The notes beneath the pieces were generated by a model. It was not told the DNA's origin. It saw only the letters and a program-made list of their open reading frames with translations, and ran no database searches. A stretch of 64,000 bases of DNA from a virus, in IMG/VR virus record IMGVR_UViG_3300049460_000134, positions 51,556 to 115,555 of that record, one strand, 5' to 3'. The position numbers were made by a program, and so were the translations under genes. Below, piece after piece: positions 16,965-24,806 of this stretch (the first letter of the stretch is position 1; each line of letters starts with the position of its first letter).

Positions 16965-17408
16965 ATGTGGATCGCATTTGACGACAGACAGCGCGCCGTC
17001 ATCAAGAAGGTGCTCCGCGATCGCATCGACGCTCACACCGAGGGCGACGTGGTCGATGCTACGGTCGCTGACGAGGTTTCGGCGCTCATTCACATTGAGC
17101 GCACGGAGAAGACCTTCGATCCGGCTGATCCCTACCGCGCCTACCTGCAGACGCAGGCTGACGACGACATGGAAGTCGATGACGACGCCATCGTCTCGCC
17201 AGGCGACGATCCTGGTGCCTTTGTGCACGCCTGGATTTGGGTCCGCAACGATGAGGCCGGCGTGCCGGATGAAGACGAGGACTGCTGCGACACCTGCGGC
17301 TCGCCGCTCGACGAGGCCGGCGACGGCTATGATGGCAAGTGCGCAGACTGCGCCGACAAGGCGGATAAAGACACCTACCCCGCCAACTGGACGAAGGACG
17401 ACGGCTAA
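16965..17408 (+). CDS. Hypothetical acidic zinc-ribbon protein
   Basis: 147 residues, strongly acidic. Near the C-terminus CCDTCGSPLD and KCADCADK give two CxxC pairs typical of a zinc ribbon. ATG 16965 lies two bases after the previous stop behind GGAGG. Last gene before a terminator. Confidence 0.7.
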   Translation: MWIAFDDRQRAVIKKVLRDRIDAHTEGDVVDATVADEVSALIHIERTEKTFDPADPYRAYLQTQADDDMEVDDDAIVSPGDDPGAFVHAWIWVRNDEAGVPDEDEDCCDTCGSPLDEAGDGYDGKCADCADKADKDTYPANWTKDDG

Positions 17409-17423
17409 AAGAATAGCGATAAC

Positions 17424-17449
17424 AATGGCGGGCTCGAAAACCCGCCATT
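17424..17449 (+). terminator. Rho-independent terminator
   Basis: AATGGCGGG pairs with CCCGCCATT around an 8-base loop, followed by TCT. It closes the 15.1-17.4 kb unit. Confidence 0.75.
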
Positions 17450-17507
17450 TCTAGTCGGCGCGTCCCATGGCAAGCCTCGACTTAGGGATGTCCTGTCTTA
17501 TTTACCC

Positions 17508-17528
17508 TTTAGTAAATATTGACTGACC
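17508..17528 (+). promoter_or_regulatory. Operator copy
   Basis: TTAGTAAATATTGACTGACCG, 130 bases before the next gene. Left arm is degraded relative to other copies. Confidence 0.5.
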
Positions 17529-17589
17529 GTCCGCATCGCCGAGACTGGCGGTCAGATTGGATTTTAGAATAAACGATTAACCATCATCA

Positions 17590-17625
17590 GTATCCACCCG
17601 AAATCCTCTATAGCGTGTATCAATG
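17590..17625 (+). promoter_or_regulatory. Two-part promoter
   Basis: TATCCACCCGAAATCC then GTATCAATG. Same upstream element as 15031 and 23966. It precedes the gene at 17660. Confidence 0.45.
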
Positions 17626-17659
17626 TATGAACGCGCTAACGAAGTAGAAAGGTTGAGTG

Positions 17660-17974
17660 ATGGGATTAATATACGATGAAACATCTGTCCGCGCCGCGAG
17701 TAATATTCGCGTTCACGATATGGACGGCACGAAGAACTATCTAAAGCACTATGGCTATAAATTAGAGCTTAGTTTCTTCGCCAAAAACGGCACACGCCAA
17801 GAGCGGTGGCAAGCCGAGAAAGAGCTTGTCATCTGCGAGCGGAAGCCGACCTATTGGGAAAAACATCCTAAGTTTGTCGGAGAGGATGCGCGCCGAGGAA
17901 TGGAGGCACTGAACAGGGCATTGGAAAGAGGCGAGCGCCCGTTAGACACTCGCCGAGAAATGCACTTGGGTTAG
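17660..17974 (+). CDS. Hypothetical protein
   Basis: 104 residues, basic, not recognised. AAAGG precedes ATG 17660. Lower GC and less regular codon use than neighbours (for example GGATTAATATAC at the start) suggest recent arrival. Its stop overlaps that of a minus-strand gene by four bases. Confidence 0.65.
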   Translation: MGLIYDETSVRAASNIRVHDMDGTKNYLKHYGYKLELSFFAKNGTRQERWQAEKELVICERKPTYWEKHPKFVGEDARRGMEALNRALERGERPLDTRREMHLG

Positions 17975-18333
17975 GCTGCTACGATCGTCGGCTCAAACTC
18001 CGACGAGTCTTCTCTGATGGTGATGCCGGCACCGAAAACCATTACGTATCGGGCAAAGTCGTCTAATTGGTCGGCGATCGCGGTCGCCAGGGTCTCGGTA
18101 TCTACAACGCGTCCACGCTCTGCGAAGAAGCGTGCCGCGTTTGCGACAATGAAGGATTGGTATTCATTGACAGTCTGTTCGAACACTCGCCGGTGCATTT
18201 CTGTTATCTTCCTTTTCAGATCATCGCCTAGGATAAAATTCCTACCATCTTTGCAGATCGGTTGCAACTGCCCAAAAAGTTGTCCCCGGCCCAGGCTTGG
18301 CGCTGAGATAGCAAGCGCCAAATGTTCCGACAA
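17971..18333 (-). CDS. Hypothetical protein, minus strand
   Basis: Up to 120 residues with a believable helical C-terminal part (VANAARFFAERGRVVDTETLA). The only in-frame start is TTG at 18333, without a clear ribosome site, so either the start is weak or the gene is a remnant. Convergent with the previous gene. Confidence 0.45.
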   Translation of the reverse strand: MSEHLALAISAPSLGRGQLFGQLQPICKDGRNFILGDDLKRKITEMHRRVFEQTVNEYQSFIVANAARFFAERGRVVDTETLATAIADQLDDFARYVMVFGAGITIREDSSEFEPTIVAA

Positions 18334-18446
18334 TAGGGTGCTAGAAAAAAGTGAGCATCCCTACGTTTAGTGAACTATTATGATGCACTAATTAAACAGA
18401 TATCAATCGATAGCGTTGCCGCTATGTTACAGTTAGGAGAGGTAGA

Positions 18447-18770
18447 ATGCTGACCAACGCCGCAAAAACGATCAACAATGAGTTGCGCACAGGCAATGGG
18501 CAAAAAGAGTTCTCGGTTCAGCAGGGCGACTGCGGCATCGTCATCCGCAAGGATGGCACTGTGGATATCTTTCAGTATGGCATGGACGTCGAGACATTGG
18601 AGACGGTCGGTCAGTCAGATATGACTGACGAGCAGCGCCAGATTCTGAAAAATGGGGAGCTTTTGTTTGCGCTAGGTGTCGTAGCTCAGAACGAGGTTCT
18701 CAAGCAGGGCATTCTCGACGCGGCAAAGGTCGAAGGTCTCATTGGTTATGAGGCCGCCAATGCCAACTAG
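18447..18770 (+). CDS. Hypothetical protein
   Basis: 107 residues. A beta segment (GDCGIVIRKDGTVDIFQYG) is followed by helices. AGGAGAGG lies before ATG. An operator palindrome is embedded in its codons at 18608. Overlaps the next gene by 11 bases. Not recognised. Confidence 0.7.
   Translation: MLTNAAKTINNELRTGNGQKEFSVQQGDCGIVIRKDGTVDIFQYGMDVETLETVGQSDMTDEQRQILKNGELLFALGVVAQNEVLKQGILDAAKVEGLIGYEAANAN
18608..18630 (+). promoter_or_regulatory. Operator palindrome inside a coding region
   Basis: GGTCAGTCAGATATGACTGACG is a good palindrome within the 18447 gene. It encodes part of GQSDMTDE, so either it is chance or a regulated internal promoter. Confidence 0.4.
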
Positions 18771-19182
18771 GAAGATGATCTACAAGGCGCTCGAAGCGCT
18801 GCCCCACCAAGAGCGGGATGTCGAACGTATATTCGAGGTCATCCGTGATGTGATCGAGCGCTCTCCCGGCTCGGTCGAAGAGCTATTTCCAGGCATGGCG
18901 CTCGTTCCACGGCAGTTGTCGCGGAAGGAAATCTCGACCAAGGCAGCCAAGGCGTCTGTCGAACGGCGCCAGCGCCAGACCGACGAGCGATACAACGAGA
19001 TTGTGCCGCATCTGCGGCGCTGGCTCGAGGAGGATCCAGAGATCACGCTCTCGAAGATCCGCCAGAAACTGACCGACATGGGCTTGAAGCCACTCCGGTC
19101 TGACAAGTGGAACCGCGCTTCCATCCTCTTCATGCTGAAAAAGGCAGGACTACGAAACGACGATGAACAGAAAGAGACTTGA
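18760..19182 (+). CDS. Hypothetical HTH-like protein
   Basis: 140 residues. The C-terminal half (EDPEITLSKIRQKLTDMG...WNRASILFMLKKAGL) resembles the helical DNA-binding tail found after serine-recombinase or resolvase domains, but the catalytic part is absent. ATG 18760 follows GAGG; ATG 18775 is an alternative. DNA-binding is inferred. Confidence 0.62.
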   Translation: MPTRKMIYKALEALPHQERDVERIFEVIRDVIERSPGSVEELFPGMALVPRQLSRKEISTKAAKASVERRQRQTDERYNEIVPHLRRWLEEDPEITLSKIRQKLTDMGLKPLRSDKWNRASILFMLKKAGLRNDDEQKET

Positions 19183-19396
19183 GTTCGCAGCCGAGAAGTT
19201 CCTGCTCTCTATGGGGCAGGAGTTTCTCAAGGCCAATCCAGACGCCACCTCCCCTATCAAGAAGCTCGCCGACTACTCTCCTGAGCAGCGCTCACTGCTG
19301 ATGAGGGCGGTCGGCCATACCATTAAGGCGTCGCTGCCAGCGGCCGACGGCGAGTTCCAGGCCTGGCTAGATCGCCAGCGCCAGGCCGCCGAGTAA
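19163..19396 (+). CDS. Hypothetical helical protein
   Basis: 77 residues, all helical by pattern, overlapping the previous gene by 20 bases. Not recognised. It ends just before an operator. Confidence 0.65.
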   Translation: MNRKRLEFAAEKFLLSMGQEFLKANPDATSPIKKLADYSPEQRSLLMRAVGHTIKASLPAADGEFQAWLDRQRQAAE

Positions 19397-19410
19397 TCGT
19401 TTGCGGCAAT

Positions 19411-19432
19411 GTGTCAGTAAAAATTGATTGAC
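19411..19432 (+). promoter_or_regulatory. Operator copy
   Basis: GTGTCAGTAAAAATTGATTGAC, 47 bases before the gene at 19479. Confidence 0.55.
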
Positions 19433-19478
19433 GATATCCGCACGACCGGCTAGGCGTGCGGTCAACCAGGAGAAACAA

Positions 19479-19694
19479 ATGTTCGCCATTTTGAAAGGTA
19501 TCGCCGAGCGGCAGAAGAAGGACGACGACAGGCAAGCCGTCTTGCGCTTCCGTTCCGGCGCCGTATCGCATGTCGAGGAGTGGATCGAGGTCCGCACCAA
19601 TCTTGTCAAAGTCGTTGTCAACTACAGCCAGAAGTCCACGGAAGTCTCGTTCCTGCCGGAAGCCGTCGAATCCGTCGAATACAGGTGGCGATAA
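19479..19694 (+). CDS. Hypothetical small beta-rich protein
   Basis: 71 residues. Pattern (VEEWIEVRTNLVKVVVNYSQKSTEVSFLP in parts) suggests a small beta sheet. CAGGAG precedes the ATG. Coupled to the next gene (TAATG). Not recognised. Confidence 0.65.
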   Translation: MFAILKGIAERQKKDDDRQAVLRFRSGAVSHVEEWIEVRTNLVKVVVNYSQKSTEVSFLPEAVESVEYRWR

Positions 19695-19939
19695 TGGCTC
19701 TACCGCTCGCGAACGCCAACCTCCCTATCTTGCCCCTCGATCGTGAGAGTGATTGGTCCAAGGGCATCAACTTCCTCACCGAGCATCGCTATGGCCTGAG
19801 CGTCATGAGGCCAAACATCTACGGCAGCGCCGGCGCCGACAGCTTCGAGATCCGCCAGGCCAAGAAGACCGCCGACAAACTGAGCGAGGAAGAGCTCGCT
19901 GAGCGTCGCAAAGATCAGCCGAACTTCGCCAAGTTCTAA
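19694..19939 (+). CDS. Hypothetical protein with tag variant PNFAKF
   Basis: 81 residues, not recognised. The charged helical C-terminal part ends in DQPNFAKF, a conservative variant (G to A, R to K) of the NxGRF tag shared by seven other proteins here. No gene overlaps its end, so the ending does not serve as a ribosome site. Confidence 0.65.
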   Translation: MALPLANANLPILPLDRESDWSKGINFLTEHRYGLSVMRPNIYGSAGADSFEIRQAKKTADKLSEEELAERRKDQPNFAKF

Positions 19940-19945
19940 TACGCA

Positions 19946-19998
19946 CTATCCGCGCGCTTCCCTGCGTGCGCTGTGCGATAAGTAATTATTGACTGACA
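19946..19998 (+). promoter_or_regulatory. Two-part promoter and operator
   Basis: TATCCGCGCGCTTCCC, then GCGATAAGTAATTATTGACTGACA, in which the -10-like GCGATAA runs into the operator. Drives the SpoT-like gene and the long string that follows. Confidence 0.55.
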
Positions 19999-20016
19999 AA
20001 TCAAGGAGATAGTCGA

Positions 20017-20604
20017 ATGCACTATAGCAGTGTCGGCATGATCGCGATCCAACAGGCCAAACTGTTTGCGATCGCCGCCCACGCAGCCGTCGGCCAGAAG
20101 CGCAAATACGGCGGTGAGGACTACATCACGCATCCGGTGCGCGTCGCTGAAATGGTCAAGCAGCTCCGTGGCCACACCTGGGAAATGGTGGCGGTAGCAC
20201 TCCTGCATGACGTCGTCGAAGACACCGCGATCGACCATGAGCTGATTGCCGACCTGTTCGGCACCACAGTCGGCGGCATGGTTCGCTCGTTGACGAACAT
20301 CGACAAGGCGGCCGGCAACAGCAAGCACCGGCTCGAGCTCGATATCCAGCGCCTGAAGATGGCGACGCCCGAGACGAAGACCATCAAGGTCGCGGACATC
20401 TACGACAACCTCTACAACCTGGTCGAGCTCGACTTCCGCCACGCACGCTACTTCGTGCCGAAGGTCAAGCGGATCATGCTTGAGGCTCTGCACGACTGCA
20501 GCGACGCCTGCCTCTGGGGTCTAACGATGATCCGCGTCAACGACATGGAAGCTCAGATCGCCAAGATCGAGGCGGGGCAGCAGGAGGCGAAACTTGCCAG
20601 CTAA
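20017..20604 (+). CDS. SpoT/MESH1-like HD hydrolase
   Basis: 195 residues. Motifs of (p)ppGpp hydrolases: YITHPVRVAEM, ALLHDVVEDT (HD metal site plus ED) and IKVADIYDNLYNL (catalytic D and N). There is no synthetase, TGS or ACT domain, so it resembles a stand-alone small alarmone hydrolase. It could degrade ppGpp and keep host metabolism active during infection; that role is inferred. AAGGAG precedes ATG. Confidence 0.82.
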   Translation: MHYSSVGMIAIQQAKLFAIAAHAAVGQKRKYGGEDYITHPVRVAEMVKQLRGHTWEMVAVALLHDVVEDTAIDHELIADLFGTTVGGMVRSLTNIDKAAGNSKHRLELDIQRLKMATPETKTIKVADIYDNLYNLVELDFRHARYFVPKVKRIMLEALHDCSDACLWGLTMIRVNDMEAQIAKIEAGQQEAKLAS

Positions 20605-20803
20605 CATCCTGAAGACCATGCCGGTGATCACTCGTTGGACCCAATGCACGCTTTGCGACCATGTTCAGATGGACGTGATCGTATGCGTCGAGCCGACCGC
20701 CGTCGCCGAAATGGAATGCGGTCATACCTATGCGGACGGTCGCGAGATCTCTGCCAACCGCGCCTTTGACGCCGACGTGCGCCAGATCATCGAGCACGCA
20801 TGA
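20594..20803 (+). CDS. Hypothetical small zinc-binding-type protein
   Basis: 69 residues from TTG 20594, six bases after GGAGG. CTLC and a later EMECGH could bind zinc. Overlaps the hydrolase gene by 11 bases and the next start by 4. Confidence 0.62.
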   Translation: MPANILKTMPVITRWTQCTLCDHVQMDVIVCVEPTAVAEMECGHTYADGREISANRAFDADVRQIIEHA

Positions 20804-21030
20804 AGAAGCAGCGGAACAAGATGCGCGCAAACCAGAAGAAAGCGCGCGAGAAACAGACACAGCGAGTCACCAGCGCGCGCCGTGAGCTTCCGAGGTCTCA
20901 GAGTGCGTCGCGCGACCGGATGCTCGCTATGAACGCTGCTATGAGCGGTCACTCATTGGCTGCAGGCCTTGGCGCCGTCGCTCTCGCCCAGGCTATGTTC
21001 TGGGGAAAAAGGAAGGCCGATGTTTCTTAA
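20800..21030 (+). CDS. Hypothetical basic protein with C-terminal hydrophobic segment
   Basis: 76 residues. Very basic N-terminal half (MKKQRNKMRANQKKAREKQ) and a hydrophobic Ala-rich segment near the end (SLAAGLGAVALAQAMF). Possibly membrane-anchored with a nucleic-acid-binding cytoplasmic part. Not recognised. Confidence 0.6.
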   Translation: MKKQRNKMRANQKKAREKQTQRVTSARRELPRSQSASRDRMLAMNAAMSGHSLAAGLGAVALAQAMFWGKRKADVS

Positions 21031-21337
21031 GGTCGAGAAACCAAGCTCCACGCTCTACGCCGCGCACGAAGCGGAGAAGGAACGGATCATTGCCGCCGCG
21101 ATCTTCTTCGGCGGCATTGTCTCGCTTCCACCGCCGGCCAGGCACCATACCATCATTCAGACGATGGATCGCGGCATGCACCTCGACGGCGCGGCTGTCT
21201 TGCCGCAGATGCAAGGCTTCATCACCAGCACAGGCCGCTACGTCAACCGCGTCGAGGCCTACTACCTCGCATATAGCGCCGGTCAGCTCATCAGCGAGAC
21301 CAAAGGACCGGAGCTCTACTCGGAGGATTTGTGGTGA
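21020..21337 (+). CDS. Hypothetical protein
   Basis: 105 residues. Contains IIAAAIFFGGIVSLPPPARHHTII and a conserved-looking GFITSTGRYVNRVEAYYLA segment that I associate with small unknown phage proteins. ATG 21020 follows GGAAGG. Overlaps the previous gene by 11 bases. Confidence 0.68.
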   Translation: MFLKVEKPSSTLYAAHEAEKERIIAAAIFFGGIVSLPPPARHHTIIQTMDRGMHLDGAAVLPQMQGFITSTGRYVNRVEAYYLAYSAGQLISETKGPELYSEDLW

Positions 21338-21675
21338 TCCACACTGAAGTTCTGCGAAAGGGCGAGGCACGCTTCAACATGGTTGGTCAGAGGCTGCCGG
21401 ACAGCCTTCACGACACCGACCAGGAGATTTCCCCTGGTCTGGCCTATCGCCTCTATCGGTATTGCTACGTGCGCCTCACCGAGAATGGCTTCAATCTGGA
21501 GGGCTGGAAGGTCCACGTCTACACGATGGACGGCGATCTGCCACGCTCCGATCGGTATTACTGCGTCGAGTTCGTCCACCAGAAGGGCGGCATGATCGGC
21601 TTGCAAGGGATTCTAATCGGCAAGGGTGGCTGGCCTACCCTCGATCACGGCGTCAGCACAGGAGAAGGATATTGA
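21334..21675 (+). CDS. Hypothetical protein
   Basis: 113 residues from GTG 21334 (GTGA overlap, GGAGG seven bases upstream). Not recognised. Aromatic-rich centre (YRLYRYCYVRL). Stop overlaps the next TTG. Confidence 0.65.
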   Translation: MIHTEVLRKGEARFNMVGQRLPDSLHDTDQEISPGLAYRLYRYCYVRLTENGFNLEGWKVHVYTMDGDLPRSDRYYCVEFVHQKGGMIGLQGILIGKGGWPTLDHGVSTGEGY

Positions 21676-21956
21676 GCCTACCTGTTCTTCCGACCGGCTG
21701 GGAATGGATCGAGGGGATATCGACGAACGGCGACATCTACCTCGCCTTTAGAGGCAGGCCAGCGGTTGACTTGGAGGTAGGCATTTTCGTCTGCGGCCTT
21801 GGTATGAACCACTGGCGCGTCATCGAGCGCCCATCGCGCATCATTCTCGGCAAGAAACGCATGAAAGAGATCCGTAACGACATCCAGCTCGGCAAATACA
21901 CGATCGCCGACCTTGTGCCGGCGCCAGCAACGCAGAAGAATTGGGGAAGATTTTGA
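21672..21956 (+). CDS. Hypothetical protein with C-terminal NWGRF tag
   Basis: 94 residues from TTG 21672 behind AGGAGAAGG. Mixed beta/alpha, not recognised. Ends PAPATQKNWGRF: a Pro/Ala linker followed by the shared tag. The GGGGAAG in the tag codons also acts as ribosome site for the next TTG start, which overlaps this stop. Confidence 0.68.
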   Translation: MSLPVLPTGWEWIEGISTNGDIYLAFRGRPAVDLEVGIFVCGLGMNHWRVIERPSRIILGKKRMKEIRNDIQLGKYTIADLVPAPATQKNWGRF

Positions 21957-22300
21957 GCGACAACGAACACCTTTCCGAGCGCACCGACCGAATCCGCCAG
22001 CTCAACGACCAGCTCCGGCGCACAGGCAAGGGCGGTCAGATCGTCGCGACAGGCGCGCTCACTCAGGCCGATCCAGAGCTGATCTACCAGGCTTCCGTCC
22101 AGGTGCGCGACTATGCGGCTTTCGACACTGGCGATGATCCTTATGGCGAGCATGACTTCGGCTCGTTCGTGATCGGCGGTCAGAAATTCCATTGGAAGAT
22201 CGACTATTACGATCGGAGCATGGAGTTCGGCGCTGACGATCCGGCTGATTCCGCCAATTGCGTTCGCGTGCTCTCTATCTTCTACGCCGAGGACTACTGA
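21953..22300 (+). CDS. DUF3768-like protein
   Basis: 115 residues. RIRQLNDQLRRT near the start, DDPYGEHDFGSFVI, FHWKIDYYDRSMEFG and the ending RVLSIFYAEDY match DUF3768, a family I recall from rhizobial genomes. Function unknown. TTG start overlaps the upstream stop. Confidence 0.75.
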   Translation: MSDNEHLSERTDRIRQLNDQLRRTGKGGQIVATGALTQADPELIYQASVQVRDYAAFDTGDDPYGEHDFGSFVIGGQKFHWKIDYYDRSMEFGADDPADSANCVRVLSIFYAEDY

Positions 22301-22629
22301 TGAATCGGCACGACTCCCTTATCGCCTCGAGCCAGTGCGACAACATCATCGCCCTCCTCTTCTTCGAGGATACGGACGAGGTGATTAAGGTCGTCGAGCC
22401 GAGCTACCGGATCGACCTGATTGATCCGATTTCGAATGTGACGCACCGGTCGAAGCGCTTCAACGCCAAGGACGACACCGACGCCAAGCGAAAGTTCCGG
22501 ATAGTCTGCCAGCAGGCCGTCACGACAACCTTTCAGGAGGCAGTCGCTGAAATCGCGCCGGAGCCTGAGCCGCAAATCCAGGAACCAAGCGCTCCTGCCC
22601 CTAAGCCTGCCCAATGGGGACGCTTCTGA
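22300..22629 (+). CDS. Hypothetical protein with C-terminal QWGRF tag
   Basis: 109 residues. A small alpha/beta part is followed by a Pro/Glu linker (EPEPQIQEPSAPAPKPA) and ends AQWGRF. Coding codons GGA CGC TTC differ from those of other tagged genes, so the peptide and not the DNA is shared. TGATG overlaps on both sides. Confidence 0.7.
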   Translation: MNRHDSLIASSQCDNIIALLFFEDTDEVIKVVEPSYRIDLIDPISNVTHRSKRFNAKDDTDAKRKFRIVCQQAVTTTFQEAVAEIAPEPEPQIQEPSAPAPKPAQWGRF

Positions 22630-22955
22630 TGGCGATCCGCGTGGTCCAAGAGGTGACTGATAGAGGCTATCGCTTCACCTGGGAGGAAGAGACCAAGGAG
22701 ATCGAAACTGCCTCTCACGGTCGCGTGATCGTCGTTAAGGGCTGGCAAGCAGTTGTCGAGGCGCAGAAAGGCGACATTGTCAGCACGACTGATATCTTTC
22801 CCCTACCCGACAAGTTCACGGCGACCCAGGCTGAGTTTGTGAAGCTGACCAACACCTATCCTGCCTACAGATATGAGGCAGGGCAATTTCCGACGGTCAT
22901 CATCAAGAAGCCACCCAAGGACTACGAAAAACTCCCCAATTACGGCCGCTTTTAG
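22629..22955 (+). CDS. Hypothetical protein with C-terminal NYGRF tag
   Basis: 108 residues. Ends KKPPKDYEKLPNYGRF. It is last in its string; its tag is coded GGC CGC TTT with no ribosome-site character and no overlapping gene, which argues for selection on the peptide. Not recognised. Confidence 0.7.
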   Translation: MAIRVVQEVTDRGYRFTWEEETKEIETASHGRVIVVKGWQAVVEAQKGDIVSTTDIFPLPDKFTATQAEFVKLTNTYPAYRYEAGQFPTVIIKKPPKDYEKLPNYGRF

Positions 22956-22985
22956 CCACGCGTAACCCAACGGGCGCTATGCGAA
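22954..22985 (+). promoter_or_regulatory. Two-part promoter-like element
   Basis: CCACGCGTAACCCAAC followed by GGGCGCTATGCG. Similar to the element at 6549 but with a shorter spacer and no operator. Confidence 0.35.
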
Positions 22986-23017
22986 AACAATCATGTCAAC
23001 AGCAACAAAGAGGTTAC

Positions 23018-23239
23018 ATGAGCAATCGCATTAAGCTTCCGAAGCGCGTCAAGCAGGCACTCGAACAGGTCGGGAGCTACAGGCTCGAGCAGGGTGGGAA
23101 GCATGTTCGGATCTACGTTAACGAAGTGCTGGCAGGAATCGTGCCACATGGAGTGCGAGGCGACGGCGAGATCCCTGGACGCGCGATGCTGAACGTGGTC
23201 TCCCAGATTCGAAGAGCAGGAAGGGCGGTGACATGCTGA
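23018..23239 (+). CDS. HicA-like small RNA-binding-fold protein (tentative)
   Basis: 73 residues. GSYRLEQGGKHVRIYVNEVLAG...HG and a final helix with R-xx-R resemble the dsRBD-like HicA fold (G-x-R-x-x-G-x-H). The catalytic-type His is present in GGKH. No HicB antitoxin follows, so a toxin role is doubtful. AAGAGG precedes the ATG. Confidence 0.5.
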   Translation: MSNRIKLPKRVKQALEQVGSYRLEQGGKHVRIYVNEVLAGIVPHGVRGDGEIPGRAMLNVVSQIRRAGRAVTC

Positions 23240-23496
23240 CAAGAATTGGCGTTTGGGTCTGGCGACTGATGAAGCTCGGCGTGGCTCTTGGCGCGATAGC
23301 TGCCGTAAGAGAGGTAGGCAACAATGCCGTCTATCACTTTTCGGGCCCCGAGAGTTCACCAAGCAATTGGGTGCTCGTGCGGCAGCTCGAAAGCGGCATT
23401 CAGGTGCTCGATACCTCAACCGGTCGGCTCTGCTTTATCCTGAATGACCCTAAACTGTTCGCGCCTGACTGCTCTCGGACGGCGGTGACGAAGTGA
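23233..23496 (+). CDS. Membrane-anchored or secreted hypothetical protein
   Basis: 87 residues with an N-terminal hydrophobic helix (VWVWRLMKLGVALGAIAAV) and a periplasmic-type part with two Cys. Overlaps both neighbours by a few bases. Not recognised. Confidence 0.62.
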   Translation: MLTRIGVWVWRLMKLGVALGAIAAVREVGNNAVYHFSGPESSPSNWVLVRQLESGIQVLDTSTGRLCFILNDPKLFAPDCSRTAVTK

Positions 23497-23750
23497 CCGA
23501 GACAGAAGACTTCAACGAGAAGGAGACGAAGCGGAAAGTGCTCGTGCGCAACGAGCAGCGGAAGCTTCGTGCCAGCTTTGGGAACACCATAGGCGGTGGC
23601 GTCGTTTCTGTCGGAACCGCCGGTCCTGTTGTAGCCTGGTTTGCAGGCACTATATCTCAGCTACCGGTCCTAGGAATCATGATTTGGTTCTGCATCGGCG
23701 TTGTGATACACAGTTTGGCAATGGACGTCTTAGAAGGGATGGAAATCTGA
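23493..23750 (+). CDS. Small two-helix membrane protein
   Basis: 85 residues from GTG 23493 (GTGA overlap). Charged N-terminal helix, then two hydrophobic segments (GGGVVSVGTAGPVVAWFAG and LPVLGIMIWFCIGVVIHSLA). Part of a three-gene membrane group. Confidence 0.6.
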   Translation: MTETEDFNEKETKRKVLVRNEQRKLRASFGNTIGGGVVSVGTAGPVVAWFAGTISQLPVLGIMIWFCIGVVIHSLAMDVLEGMEI

Positions 23751-23893
23751 TGGACTTCAACCAGGCCTATACTACGACCGGCGTTGTCGTTCTCGCTGCG
23801 CTTTGCGGCGTGCTCTTCTATCGGAAGCTGGCGCGCGCGAACTGGAACGTGATGGAAGCGCTCAACAGCTTCATCCATATGACGCGCATCTGA
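23750..23893 (+). CDS. Small membrane protein
   Basis: 47 residues with one helix (TGVVVLAALCGVLFY). Starts in a TGATG overlap and ends eight bases before a terminator. Confidence 0.6.
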   Translation: MDFNQAYTTTGVVVLAALCGVLFYRKLARANWNVMEALNSFIHMTRI

Positions 23894-23901
23894 TTTTGCC
23901 A

Positions 23902-23926
23902 AGGGCGCTTGACGGCGCCCTTTTTC
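23902..23926 (+). terminator. Rho-independent terminator
   Basis: AGGGCGC pairs with GCGCCCT around TTGACG, followed by TTTTC. Ends the 20-23.9 kb unit. Confidence 0.85.
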
Positions 23927-23937
23927 GGCTCTAGTTG

Positions 23938-24058
23938 TGTCAGTAAATCCTGACTGACTCCTGACATATCCACCCGAACTCCTGTCTCAGACATGCGATA
24001 ACAAATCATCGAAAGAGACGACGCATGTCCGCATGCGTCAGTAAACACTGACTGACAA
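23938..24058 (+). promoter_or_regulatory. Promoter flanked by two operators
   Basis: Operator TGTCAGTAAATCCTGACTGA (23938-23957), then TATCCACCCGAACTCC (23966) and ATGCGATAACAAATCATC (23993-24010), then a second operator (24036-24058). The 18-base ATGCGATAACAAATCATC string is repeated exactly at 32707. Confidence 0.6.
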
Positions 24059-24069
24059 GAGGATTTGGC

Positions 24070-24579
24070 ATGACTGAACACATCATAAACGAGCAGCGCA
24101 TCGACGTTCCGGATGACATGACGGTCGTCCTCGAGACAGGCTTCGCCGGAGCATTCGATCACATTCGCTACCGCGGCGTCGAGATCTGCACCTACGAGCA
24201 GGATGACGACCAGGCTTACACCAGCGGATTTGCTGTCTGCATCAATGGCGACCCCGAGCATGTGAATGAGCTCGCCGAAGCGCGCACCATGATCGACGCC
24301 TACCACGCGGAAATGCTCCTGGCGTTCACTTGCAAAGACTGCGCGGTCAACACCTCGGCGATCGGCGAATATTACATGGTGACTGACGACCTCTGGGCGA
24401 AAGCAGGCATGGCGCCTGACGGCGGCATGCTGTGCATCGGCTGCCTGGAGACGCGGATCGGCCGGCAGCTCATTGCAAAGGACTTTCCGGACTATCCGGT
24501 CAACGCGATCGGCTTCTCTTCCAAATCGGAACGCCTCATGTCGCGCATCACATGCGCCGAAGTCCTCGAGGCTGCGTGA
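24070..24579 (+). CDS. Hypothetical zinc-binding phage protein
   Basis: 169 residues. Central FTCKDC and LCIGCLETRIGRQL give two CxxC pairs; the segment EYYMVTDDLWAKAGMAPDGG between them matches a widespread unknown phage family from memory. Probably a small treble-clef or ribbon domain. AGAGGA precedes ATG. Confidence 0.72.
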   Translation: MTEHIINEQRIDVPDDMTVVLETGFAGAFDHIRYRGVEICTYEQDDDQAYTSGFAVCINGDPEHVNELAEARTMIDAYHAEMLLAFTCKDCAVNTSAIGEYYMVTDDLWAKAGMAPDGGMLCIGCLETRIGRQLIAKDFPDYPVNAIGFSSKSERLMSRITCAEVLEAA

Positions 24580-24806
24580 TGGTGCGTTGGTTCGGCTCGA
24601 GACCAACCAATCCAGCCTCCGAGGCTGATAAGATCGACGTTCTGCTGCTGGCTCGGCGGGACGAAGGCGTGAAGATCGCCGCAAACAATCATGGCGTGGT
24701 CGAGCTGCTGTTTCAGCTCGGCATGCTCAAGCACAAAGGTAAACAGACGGTTCGTGCCACAAAGGCAGGCCGCGCATACTTGGAGAGATTCGAATGGGCG
24801 CGCTAG
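24579..24806 (+). CDS. Hypothetical winged-helix-like protein
   Basis: 75 residues. KIAANNHGVVELLFQLGMLKHKGKQTVRATKAGRAYLERF reads like helix, helix, wing (shown as described, not searched). TGATG overlap with the previous gene. DNA binding is inferred. Confidence 0.6.
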   Translation: MVRWFGSRPTNPASEADKIDVLLLARRDEGVKIAANNHGVVELLFQLGMLKHKGKQTVRATKAGRAYLERFEWAR

